Below are positions 27,430-34,483 of a DNA stretch of 64,000 nucleotides, one piece after another (within the stretch, counting starts at the first letter, position 1; every line of letters starts with the position of its first letter). The DNA is taken from the IMG/VR virus record IMGVR_UViG_3300047666_000499, positions 1 to 64,000 of that record. The stretch is one strand, 5' to 3'. Below the pieces are notes generated by a model, which was given only the letters and a program-made list of their open reading frames with translations, ran no database searches and was not told the origin of the DNA. This DNA comes from a virus. A program made the translations under genes and the position numbers.

Positions 27430-29508
27430 ATGGCTGAGAAAAATCATTATATAGACATAGTACAGCATGACACGGCTGATACTACCACTATTTCTACAAG
27501 CACAGCTAATGCTGTGTTCAAAATATTATCCACTACTACGAGAATAGCTATAGGTAGTGGGACAGTTGTAGCAGGAGCAAATAGTGCTATAGCCATTGGA
27601 ACTAGTGCATCTGTAGCAGGGAATAGTGGTGTTGGTATTGGGAGAGTAGTAAATGCTTCTGGTACAAACACAGTAGCTATTGGAACACAGGCTGCAGTGA
27701 CTGGTGGGTCTAGTGGGGTAGCTATAGGAAATACTGCTAATGTAAACGAATCACAAGCAGTTGCCGTTGGTAACGCTGCAACAACAATCGGAGCTTCAGC
27801 TACAGCACTTGGGGATCAAGCCAAAGCAGGTGCAGCTCAAGGAGTCTCTATAGGATACAGAGCAGGACTTTCCACTGGAACCATAAACATAAGATCAGTT
27901 TCTATAGGTCCAGATGCAAATCAAGGGGCAGCAGATATAGGGAGTGGTGCTGTAGCTATAGGATACAGTTCACAATCGGCTGCAGGCAACTCGGTAGCAC
28001 TAGGTTCATTCGCAGGAGCAACTACAGGAACATCTAATCAGGAATCAATATCAATTGGCCTTCAAGCCAACCAAGGAACATCTATTATAGGTAGATACGG
28101 AATAGCTATTGGAAATGGATCAAAGAGTCAAGGGACTGGTGAGATATCCATGGGCCGTCTTGCAGCAGCAACAACTGGCACAGTTGGAGTTCAGTCAACA
28201 TCAATAGGATACTTAGCTAACTCTGGGACAGGTGATGTAGGATATCAATCAATCGCAATAGGTGCAAATGCTATGACTCGTGGAGCACTTAGTATCTCAA
28301 TGGGTTTGAATGCAGGTAGTACTACTGGGACAGACGGAATAGGTGTTGTATCAATAGGACCATACGCAAACAATGGAACTCACAATATTGGCGCTGACTC
28401 TTGTGCCGTTGGATATTCGGCTGATAGTATTGGAGCGCAGAGTATTGCTATAGGTCGTGAAGCTGTTGGTGGAGGGTCCGGATCAGTATCCATGGGATAT
28501 AGATCAGGAAACACAACAGGCACTCAGGGATCCTATGCCATACAAATAGGTAGAGATGTAAATCAAGGATCAGGAGCAGTTGGCCCAGATTCTGTAGGCA
28601 TAGGTCGTTCTGCTAAGTCTCCTTTGACTGGTTGTATTGCCATAGGATTACTAGCTGGCAACACCTCTGGCTCTGATGGGACTTTCTCAGTGTCAATGGG
28701 ATATGGTGCTAACAGTGGTATTCACAACATAGGTTACGCTTCCTTAGCTATGGGATATTCGGCTGATAGTGCGGGAGGTAGTTCTGTTGCTTTAGGTGAC
28801 ACTGCCGTCTCCTCTGGTGCTTATGCCGTTGCAATAGGTCAAAACACCTCTGCTAGTGGTAATGGTACCATTGCGATAGGACAACAATCTGTTGCGAGTG
28901 GTATCACTAACGGGTCTGTTGCTATCGGTCGCCTAACCACAGCTTCTGGTTCTGGTGGTCTTGCCCTAGGTGGAGATTCCCGAGCTACTGCTGATAGCAC
29001 AACTGCTATCGGGACAAGCTCTCGTGCTGAAGCTAATCAAGCTCTTGCGATAGGCTATAGAGCAGGAAACACCTCTGGAACCAAAGGTACTGCATCAGTC
29101 TCTATTGGACCAGATGCCAATCAAGGAACACAAGATATAGGATTTGAGTCAATCGGCATAGGCCTCAGTGCTGATAGTATAGGAGATAGTTCAGTAGCAT
29201 TGGGAACATATACACAATCAATAGCTGATAACTGTATGATAGTATCAACTGCTGGTGCAACACCTACATCAAATACAATTGCTAATACACACACATTTCA
29301 CACAACTGATGCCAATGCAGACTTCGGCATAAGAGCAGGAGTACCTGAAGCAACCGAATACACAGTAGCGACATTACCTGCAGTTGCTAACAGTAGAGTT
29401 AGTTTATCTGGATTCATTGTAGTATCGGATGAGATAGGTGGACGTACAATGGCTACTAGTGATGGAACAAATTGGAGAAGAGTGTCGGACGGTGCTATTG
29501 TATCATAG
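27430..29508 (+). CDS. YadA-like beta-roll fibre
   Basis: This protein of about 692 residues is built of YadA/Hia head-type repeats (units like SVAIGxxAxAxG), which form a trimeric left-handed beta roll in bacterial trimeric autotransporter adhesins. Short 14-15 residue units occupy residues about 30-144. Residues 145-344, 359-458 and 545-594 follow an exact 50-residue superrepeat. The C-terminal 90 residues (about 600-692) are a non-repeat cap. The start at 27430 (MAEKNHYID) follows the terminator. An earlier GTG frame lies inside the terminator hairpin, and ATG 27409 is an alternative. It is probably a long trimeric fibre or adhesin on the particle. Confidence 0.82.
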   Translation: MAEKNHYIDIVQHDTADTTTISTSTANAVFKILSTTTRIAIGSGTVVAGANSAIAIGTSASVAGNSGVGIGRVVNASGTNTVAIGTQAAVTGGSSGVAIGNTANVNESQAVAVGNAATTIGASATALGDQAKAGAAQGVSIGYRAGLSTGTINIRSVSIGPDANQGAADIGSGAVAIGYSSQSAAGNSVALGSFAGATTGTSNQESISIGLQANQGTSIIGRYGIAIGNGSKSQGTGEISMGRLAAATTGTVGVQSTSIGYLANSGTGDVGYQSIAIGANAMTRGALSISMGLNAGSTTGTDGIGVVSIGPYANNGTHNIGADSCAVGYSADSIGAQSIAIGREAVGGGSGSVSMGYRSGNTTGTQGSYAIQIGRDVNQGSGAVGPDSVGIGRSAKSPLTGCIAIGLLAGNTSGSDGTFSVSMGYGANSGIHNIGYASLAMGYSADSAGGSSVALGDTAVSSGAYAVAIGQNTSASGNGTIAIGQQSVASGITNGSVAIGRLTTASGSGGLALGGDSRATADSTTAIGTSSRAEANQALAIGYRAGNTSGTKGTASVSIGPDANQGTQDIGFESIGIGLSADSIGDSSVALGTYTQSIADNCMIVSTAGATPTSNTIANTHTFHTTDANADFGIRAGVPEATEYTVATLPAVANSRVSLSGFIVVSDEIGGRTMATSDGTNWRRVSDGAIVS
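27862..28461 (+). repeat. four tandem 150-bp (50-residue) coding superrepeats
   Basis: Four adjacent copies each begin with AGxTTGT or a close variant and contain VSIGPxAN, an xIGxxSxAIG unit, and a SxALG or IxMG end, all with identical spacing of 50 residues. The DNA copies have diverged, so this is an old protein repeat maintained at constant length. A 42-base insertion of one 14-residue unit follows. Confidence 0.85.
28504..28803 (+). repeat. two further 150-bp superrepeats
   Basis: Two more copies of the 50-residue unit start at SGNTTGT and AGNTSGS, with the same internal spacing as the first block. They are separated from it by one 14-residue unit. Confidence 0.8.
29062..29211 (+). repeat. 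seventh copy of the 150-bp superrepeat
   Basis: This isolated copy (AGNTSGTKG ... SVALGTY) has all landmarks at the same spacing. It is separated from the sixth by shorter YadA-type units. Confidence 0.8.
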
Positions 29509-29526
29509 AACAAAAAAATCATAAAT

Positions 29527-29607
29527 ATGCTAAAAACAAATTCAGAAATCATTATGCTAAAAACAAAGTCAGAAATCAGTATTCTAAAACCGGGAGCAGT
29601 CCTTCCG
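29527..29607 (+). repeat. 27-base tandem repeat at the gene start
   Basis: Two adjacent 27-base units beginning ATGCTAAAAACAAA differ at two positions (codons AAT/AAG and ATT/AGT). A third unit begins ATTCTAAAACC and then diverges. The copies remain in frame. Confidence 0.75.
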
Positions 29608-29934
29608 TCGGACACTCAACTAAGAGTGGTGCACGGTAAAATCACTAGAGTAGAGAATTCTTTTGAAGAGTTCATGGAGGGAGTCACTGTAACTTACTCT
29701 TACTTCGTTCTGGATGTTATCAATGGGGGGGATAAAGAGGAGTACCGAGAAGTTACAATAGCGAGTGGGTTAAAAACTTTCTCTTTCGAGGAAGCACAAG
29801 CCATCAAAGACACTTTAACTATTCCTGAAGGGCTTAGTGAGAAGGACGAGATCTTATACAAATACAGTGAAGCACTTCGCATGAAGATGGCAGAAAGATT
29901 CCTTGTAGACGTGAAGGACATAATCGGCACATAA
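29527..29934 (+). CDS. small protein with duplicated N-terminus, unknown function
   Basis: The 135-residue protein begins with two nearly identical nine-residue units (MLKTNSEII, MLKTKSEIS) and a third decayed copy (ILKPGAVLP), encoded by a 27-base tandem repeat. The rest is an alpha/beta domain with charged helices near the C-terminus (about 85-130). The original start was possibly ATG 29554. It lies just after the YadA-like fibre gene and is followed by a terminator. It could be a fibre chaperone or attachment factor, but no family is recognised. Confidence 0.6.
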   Translation: MLKTNSEIIMLKTKSEISILKPGAVLPSDTQLRVVHGKITRVENSFEEFMEGVTVTYSYFVLDVINGGDKEEYREVTIASGLKTFSFEEAQAIKDTLTIPEGLSEKDEILYKYSEALRMKMAERFLVDVKDIIGT

Positions 29935-29961
29935 CACACGTTCAGGTTTTATCCACAAGTG

Positions 29962-29986
29962 CTGCCCTAGGGTGGCATTTTTTATA
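29962..29986 (+). terminator. intrinsic terminator
   Basis: TGCTGCCC and GGGTGGCA pair with two G-T contacts around a TA loop and are followed by six T. Confidence 0.8.
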
Positions 29987-29989
29987 TCC

Positions 29990-30019
29990 TTATGTTATGG
30001 AACAATATTCATATATATA
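29990..30019 (+). promoter_or_regulatory. promoter, TTA-N19-TATATATA
   Basis: CCTTA (TTA 29990-29992) is followed after 19 bases by TATATATA (30012-30019). The next start codon lies 23 bases downstream. The first box begins right after the terminator's T run. Confidence 0.6.
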
Positions 30020-30041
30020 GGTTACAACAAATTTCGAAATT

Positions 30042-31292
30042 ATGTTAAGAGTAAACTCACCGTCACGTACTGGACAAGATTCATATGGCAACTGGAATAG
30101 TAGCCTAGTTCCCAAGGGAAAAGTGAAATCAGCAACCGATTTAGTGGCGAAGCAAAAAGCAAAGAACTTTTCTAAGAGCTTAGACAACGCTGCGAACGCG
30201 GGTCGAACAGTTGGCGGCAACTCCGCTTTAGCTACTTCACAGGCTTATGATCAAATTCAGATCAACTCAGCCCAAATATCAAACAAGGAATACGGGGCTA
30301 GTGACTTCATGGCGAGCGCCCCCGGAGCGGCCGCAGCGGGAATAAGCATGGCTACTGATCTCAAGGGTGCTGGCGTGGGCAAAACTGAGGCAGGCCTTAT
30401 TGGCGGAGCCACAGCAGCTGCTGCTATAGGTGGGGACGCCTTAAACAAAACTGGAAACGAGACTGCTGGTGGTGCATTGAAAGGTGCTGCTACAGGCGCT
30501 AGCTTAGGTATGGCCGCAGGTCCTTTGGGTGCTTTGGTTGGTGCTGGGGTTGGTGCTGTTGCGGGTGGATTATCTGGCAACAAAAAAGAGAAAGAGCGTG
30601 AAGCCTTTGAGAAATCAGAAAAAGAACGTGTTGATAAGGAAACAAAAGCATTCGATAAGGCGAGAACAGTGGCTATAGGTCAAGCAGCTGATGTCGATAA
30701 GATGTATAGTCTAAACAAGGCAGCAGGGCGCAAACGTGGTCTTCTGTACAGGTCAGGCGGCAAGGTGGAAACACCAGAGGTAGAGGGCAAAGAAGAGGGT
30801 AAGCTCTCAGGCATGCCGTTTTTCCTTGGGGGAGGTGTGATGGATGTTTCTTTGAAAGAGCCGTCTAAGCAGCACAAGAAAACCAAAACACCGAAAATCT
30901 TCAAGAGAAAGAAGGGCGGCAAAGTTACTAGCTGCTCATCGGGTTGCAAGTGCACAAAATGTGGTAAGAAGCCAACTAACATACAAACAATCTTCCGTAG
31001 AGGTGGAGAGATCGACCTGTCTAAGGAGAATGTTATCGTGGACGGGGCTAGCCATGACGAGCTAAACAACACTGGCATAAAGGGGGACAAAGGTTTGCCC
31101 GTTGTTCAAAACGGCATAAAAGTTGCTGAGATTGAAAGTGACGAACTAGTCTTGAACTTGGCGGCTGTTGTGAAGATCGATGATTTAAGAAAGAAAGCCT
31201 CTACTGGGGACAAAGAAGCTGAGAAGAAACTCGGCGAGGTTTTGTCTGCAGAATTAGAGAACAACACATACGACTACTCAAACGTAATGTAA
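30042..31292 (+). CDS. internal virion protein with glycine zipper and Lys-Gly-Gly motifs
   Basis: The 416-residue protein has an Ala/Gly-rich membrane-type segment (about residues 105-180) with a glycine zipper (AAGPLGALVGAGVGAVAGG). A charged helix (about 183-225) follows. Then come RSGG near 236, KKGG near 288 and RRGG near 318, and a Cys cluster (CSSGCKCTKCG near 295-305) that could bind zinc. The C-terminal 90 residues include VVQNGIKVAEIESDELVLN, a segment I associate with Bacteroidota phage virion proteins. Glycine zippers can insert into membranes, so a role in DNA ejection is plausible but inferred. It has its own promoter and ends right before the DUF192 gene. Confidence 0.6.
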   Translation: MLRVNSPSRTGQDSYGNWNSSLVPKGKVKSATDLVAKQKAKNFSKSLDNAANAGRTVGGNSALATSQAYDQIQINSAQISNKEYGASDFMASAPGAAAAGISMATDLKGAGVGKTEAGLIGGATAAAAIGGDALNKTGNETAGGALKGAATGASLGMAAGPLGALVGAGVGAVAGGLSGNKKEKEREAFEKSEKERVDKETKAFDKARTVAIGQAADVDKMYSLNKAAGRKRGLLYRSGGKVETPEVEGKEEGKLSGMPFFLGGGVMDVSLKEPSKQHKKTKTPKIFKRKKGGKVTSCSSGCKCTKCGKKPTNIQTIFRRGGEIDLSKENVIVDGASHDELNNTGIKGDKGLPVVQNGIKVAEIESDELVLNLAAVVKIDDLRKKASTGDKEAEKKLGEVLSAELENNTYDYSNVM

Positions 31293-31952
31293 ATGAAATT
31301 ATTTCCAGTTGATATACGAGGTAAAAGCTTTAAGGTGGCCATGGCCGACTCTGAGAGCTCACGCCATAAGGGTTTATCAGGTTTAGCTCGTTTAGCTCCT
31401 AACAGGGGTATGCTGTTTGTCTACCCTGAGAAGACACGTATGTACATGGTCATGCGAGACATGAATTTCGGTTTGGACTTCTTGTTCTTAGACGAGAACT
31501 TCGAGATCGTGCAACTTGGTACAATGGAGGCTGATGACACCAGAGGGCTTGTAGCCCTGACGCCTTGTGTTATGGTGCTAGAGCTACCAAAGGGTACAAT
31601 AAAAGAATTACAGCTATCAACGGATATGCGTATCGAACCTTCTGCACATTTGCATACTCACAGTAAGGGTGTTTCAAAGTTCAAGAGAGGTGGCCGCTTT
31701 GAGATGATAGGGGACAAAGTTTACCGCATAAAGGTGGACGATGTAAAACCTGAAGAGGGACGATTACAGATCCTGAACGAGGACGGGGAAGTTGTTGCGA
31801 ATATCGACAGCGGGAGCCGTATATTCTCTAGGGAACACACGAAAGAATTAATCAAGCTGCACAAAGGTGGTGACATCACTGCCTTAGCCCAGTCTATGAT
31901 AAAGATATTAGATATACAGGACTCACAAAAACAAGAACACGTAGATGGCTAG
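31293..31952 (+). CDS. DUF192 protein with phage-specific C-terminal extension
   Basis: Residues about 1-110 match the DUF192 family: RHKGLSGLARLAPNRGMLFV, then a MVMRDMNFGLDFLFLDE segment, and a closing CVMVLELPKGTI strand. The family has no settled general function. The extension (about 125-219) carries FKRGGRFEMIGDKVYRIK and HKGGD, so it shares the Lys-Gly-Gly theme with the upstream gene. It starts directly after the previous stop and overlaps the next gene by eight bases. Association with a wall hydrolase suggests a structural or ejection role. Confidence 0.75.
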   Translation: MKLFPVDIRGKSFKVAMADSESSRHKGLSGLARLAPNRGMLFVYPEKTRMYMVMRDMNFGLDFLFLDENFEIVQLGTMEADDTRGLVALTPCVMVLELPKGTIKELQLSTDMRIEPSAHLHTHSKGVSKFKRGGRFEMIGDKVYRIKVDDVKPEEGRLQILNEDGEVVANIDSGSRIFSREHTKELIKLHKGGDITALAQSMIKILDIQDSQKQEHVDG

Positions 31953-32685
31953 TTTCAAGAACCCCTTTGTTAGACCCAGATCTGGCCAAGGACTTCTTTA
32001 CGGAGGTCCGAGAAAAGCACAGCACAACGATAAGTTTGTTGAACGTCTTATAGGCGGAACTGGTGCTGCGGACTCTTCCCAGTTTAATGTGGATAACATC
32101 CCGGCCAAATTCAACGGCTACACACCCACGGGTAACACGGCTATAGAAAAGCTTGTGAATGGTGCCCAAAAGGAGTGGAAAGCTTGGAGAGGCGATGGCG
32201 GTAAAGAGATCATAAAAGAAGGTGACAGCAGAACAGCAGGGCGTTTGAACTATTACTGGAGAACCGGTGGTTTGAAAACTAGCGACTGGGGCGGCGATGA
32301 AGACCAATGGAGCGCCGCGTTTGTGTCCGCAATGGTTAAGCAAGCTGGAATCGGTGATTTCAAGTTTTCGGCCTCACACAGTGATTACATACGTCAAGGT
32401 GTTAAGAATAGAAAAAATGAAACAGGTAGCTTCAAGACTTACAAACCTTCGGAGGTTACAGTGGCGGTCGGGGATATCATAGGATACCCCAGAAAAGAGG
32501 GAGTTACATACGACACCGACGAGTACTACCCAAGTCATTCTGATATTGTGGTGGAAGTTGGTGAGGGCTATGTGAAGACAATAGGCGGGAATCTCGGTAA
32601 TTCCGTTTCTACTACAAAGGTAAGCATAGGGGCTGACGGTAAGATCACTGATAAGAAGTATCACGCTGTTATAAAGTTCGACTAA
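31945..32685 (+). CDS. DUF2272-type cell-wall hydrolase (putative endolysin)
   Basis: The 246-residue protein matches DUF2272, a papain-like (NlpC/P60-related) family in phage and bacterial wall enzymes. Visible family features are WSAAF (residues 122-126), HSDYI (145-149), VGDIIGYPRK, HSDIVVEV (198-205) and IGGN (213-216). The position normally holding a catalytic cysteine reads Ser in W-S-A-A, as is usual in this family, so the nucleophile is uncertain. No signal peptide is present. It may digest peptidoglycan at lysis or during DNA entry. It is the last gene of its unit, and a promoter follows immediately. Confidence 0.68.
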   Translation: MASFKNPFVRPRSGQGLLYGGPRKAQHNDKFVERLIGGTGAADSSQFNVDNIPAKFNGYTPTGNTAIEKLVNGAQKEWKAWRGDGGKEIIKEGDSRTAGRLNYYWRTGGLKTSDWGGDEDQWSAAFVSAMVKQAGIGDFKFSASHSDYIRQGVKNRKNETGSFKTYKPSEVTVAVGDIIGYPRKEGVTYDTDEYYPSHSDIVVEVGEGYVKTIGGNLGNSVSTTKVSIGADGKITDKKYHAVIKFD

Positions 32686-32688
32686 CCC

Positions 32689-32718
32689 TTATTATTAGGA
32701 AAAAATTTAGTATAAATT
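32689..32718 (+). promoter_or_regulatory. promoter, TTA-N19-TATAAATT
   Basis: ACCCTTA (TTA 32689-32691) is followed after 19 bases by TATAAATT (32711-32718). The sequence between also resembles the promoter at 41002. The start codon lies 24 bases downstream. Confidence 0.68.
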
Positions 32719-32741
32719 TACAAAATTTAATACACAAGCAA

Positions 32742-33041
32742 ATGAGTTTAAATAGCATATTACTGGAGCTTAGAAAGCAAGGCACACCGCCACTAGCTGT
32801 CCATGTTAATGGTACAGTTACTTACGTGATTTACGGGGCTACAACTATTTCTTCGAGCACCGGCTACCCAGTGTTACGAATTACAGAGCCCTCTGCAACA
32901 CAAGTATACTTGGACAACGGATTTTTATCGGAAGCTGATAGGGTTGCCGGATCTAACGGATCTGCGCCTGGCGCGGACGTTAAAGTAGATTACGCTGATG
33001 CTATTCTGCTGCTTACTGACCCTTTACTAACATACGGATAA
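32742..33041 (+). CDS. small fibre-region protein, unknown function
   Basis: The 99-residue protein is beta-rich in its first half (VHVNGTVTYVIYGATTISS) and contains a Gly/Ser/Ala linker before a final strand. It leads a unit of fibre genes behind a good promoter and ends one base before the next gene. It might be an adaptor for the fibre that follows. No family is recognised. Confidence 0.6.
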   Translation: MSLNSILLELRKQGTPPLAVHVNGTVTYVIYGATTISSSTGYPVLRITEPSATQVYLDNGFLSEADRVAGSNGSAPGADVKVDYADAILLLTDPLLTYG

Positions 33042-33042
33042 T

Positions 33043-33786
33043 ATGGGATTAGTTAAATTTGATTATATATTAGGGAAACTTAGGTTAAACGATAATCCTG
33101 CGGCTGTTGCGCCCAGCACAATAAATTTAGTTGGGTTGAGCGCCACCTACGCAGGATTACCCGCTGTAGCTGACCCATTAAACGTAGGTAAGGTTGCTTT
33201 TCTTACCCAAGATGATGGGCTTAACGAGTCAGGGTTTTACATGTCTAACGGTGTAACTTGGTCTTTTGTTAATATTGATTTAACAGCTGTGTCTAGTACT
33301 ATAGACCCAACTGTCAATGATGACGGCGCAGGCGGATACTTTGTGGGCCAATCTTGGATTAATACTACAGACGGCGCGGTTTTTATATCAACAGACATAT
33401 CTACTGGGGCGGCTAATTGGCAACCAGTCACTAATAACTTGGTAGATATTAAATCGGCATATGCTTCATTTGTGCCTGCTGCAAGTTATTCAGGCAAATT
33501 CGCAATACTAGACACAAGAGATGGTGTATATCCTTCCGGATTATACCAATCTAATGGAACTATATGGGAATACAAACCATTCTACTCTCATACATATTCC
33601 GCTGTTACTTCACCATTAATTGTTAATGATAATGCTAATGGATACTATGTAAACGATTTATGGAATGATACAGTGCTGAAGAAATCACATATACTGACAG
33701 ACAGTACTACTGGAGCTGCTGTATGGACGGAAATAGGGTCAAGTACTATTAAAAATGAAATGCTTTGGGGCGGTTACCCGGGTTAA
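33043..33786 (+). CDS. fibre protein with two tandem docking-type repeats
   Basis: In this 247-residue protein, residues about 35-75 (GKVAFLTQDDGLNESGFYMS then NGVTW) and about 150-185 (GKFAILDTRDGVYPSGLYQS then NGTIWEY) are repeats of one short beta module. Between and after them are matching segments with NDDGAGGYFVGQSWINTT and NDNANGYYVNDLWNDT. The protein is therefore an internal duplication of about 110 residues. Such modules are typical of phage fibre shafts and attachment tabs. The product is probably a fibre base or neck appendage. Confidence 0.68.
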   Translation: MGLVKFDYILGKLRLNDNPAAVAPSTINLVGLSATYAGLPAVADPLNVGKVAFLTQDDGLNESGFYMSNGVTWSFVNIDLTAVSSTIDPTVNDDGAGGYFVGQSWINTTDGAVFISTDISTGAANWQPVTNNLVDIKSAYASFVPAASYSGKFAILDTRDGVYPSGLYQSNGTIWEYKPFYSHTYSAVTSPLIVNDNANGYYVNDLWNDTVLKKSHILTDSTTGAAVWTEIGSSTIKNEMLWGGYPG

Positions 33787-33799
33787 AAATAAAAAAGAA

Positions 33800-34435
33800 A
33801 TGTATACATTATTTAGCACAAATACTTTAAAATTCAACTTAGGGGCCGCAATCACCACTAATCAACTATCTTTCTCAGCTACTTATGCTGATATAACGGT
33901 AGCTGACAACGTGTGGAATGGCTTAACTACTGTAAAAGGTAATTCTAATAGTACTACTTTAGTAGACTTGGTTGCTGCACCTGCTGCAACTAATAGATTA
34001 GACATTAAAACTCTGTCTCTACACAACTTAGATACAGTTGATCAAACAATAAACATTGAATTTGATGCTACTACAGTTATTAAATTAATTCTAAAGGCTG
34101 GCTATACTTTCCTTTATAATGATGGAATAGCTAGAGTTTTAAACAACTACGGTGTAGAAGATTCTTATGTGCAATCAACTTCATTTAGTAAAGCATTTGA
34201 TGCTACTACAGATTGGGGAACTGCTGCTGGAGGTTACTACACATTAACTGTGTTAGAATCTGAGCACCAAATGGGTATTGCACCTAGCTCTGTTCAGTTG
34301 TTTGATACTACTACAGGAAACTCTGTAGATGTTGATGCTGATTCATTGAGTATTAATGGTACTGGAGATATAGATATAGTAGTAGTAGAGATACCTGATG
34401 GTAGGTTTACTGGAAAAATAAACATTATAAAATAA
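33800..34435 (+). CDS. fibre-region beta protein with C-terminal module related to type B
   Basis: From ATG 33800 the protein has about 211 residues (MYTLFSTNTLKF). The in-frame ATG at 33755 lies inside the previous gene and gives an unlikely basic leader. The first 100 residues are a beta domain with DLVAAPAATNRLDIKTLSL and HNLDTVDQTINIEF. The C-terminal part contains SVQLFDTTTGNSVDVDADS, like the ends of the genes at 25595 and 26221, and a final strand FTGKINIIK. A fibre or decoration role is inferred. Confidence 0.6.
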   Translation: MYTLFSTNTLKFNLGAAITTNQLSFSATYADITVADNVWNGLTTVKGNSNSTTLVDLVAAPAATNRLDIKTLSLHNLDTVDQTINIEFDATTVIKLILKAGYTFLYNDGIARVLNNYGVEDSYVQSTSFSKAFDATTDWGTAAGGYYTLTVLESEHQMGIAPSSVQLFDTTTGNSVDVDADSLSINGTGDIDIVVVEIPDGRFTGKINIIK

Positions 34436-34483
34436 TAAATAGCTGGGGAGACCCTGTTGGCTTCGGCCTGTTAAAATTTAATT
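34436..34483 (+). promoter_or_regulatory. short leader with a TTCG-loop hairpin
   Basis: GGC-TTCG-GCC (with an extra T-G pair) lies in the 48-base gap, followed by TTAAAATTTAATT before the next ATG. There is no T run, so it is not a clear terminator. No promoter pair at 19-20 bases is seen. Confidence 0.35.

Noticed and set aside
27862-29211. CRISPR-like array
   Set aside because: The 150-base repeats are coding, diverged at the DNA level and have no unique spacers between short exact repeats.
33755-33799. Longer frame of the gene at 33800
   Set aside because: It overlaps the end of the previous gene and would add a basic leader unlike other fibre starts. The ATG at 33800 follows directly after an AT-rich leader.
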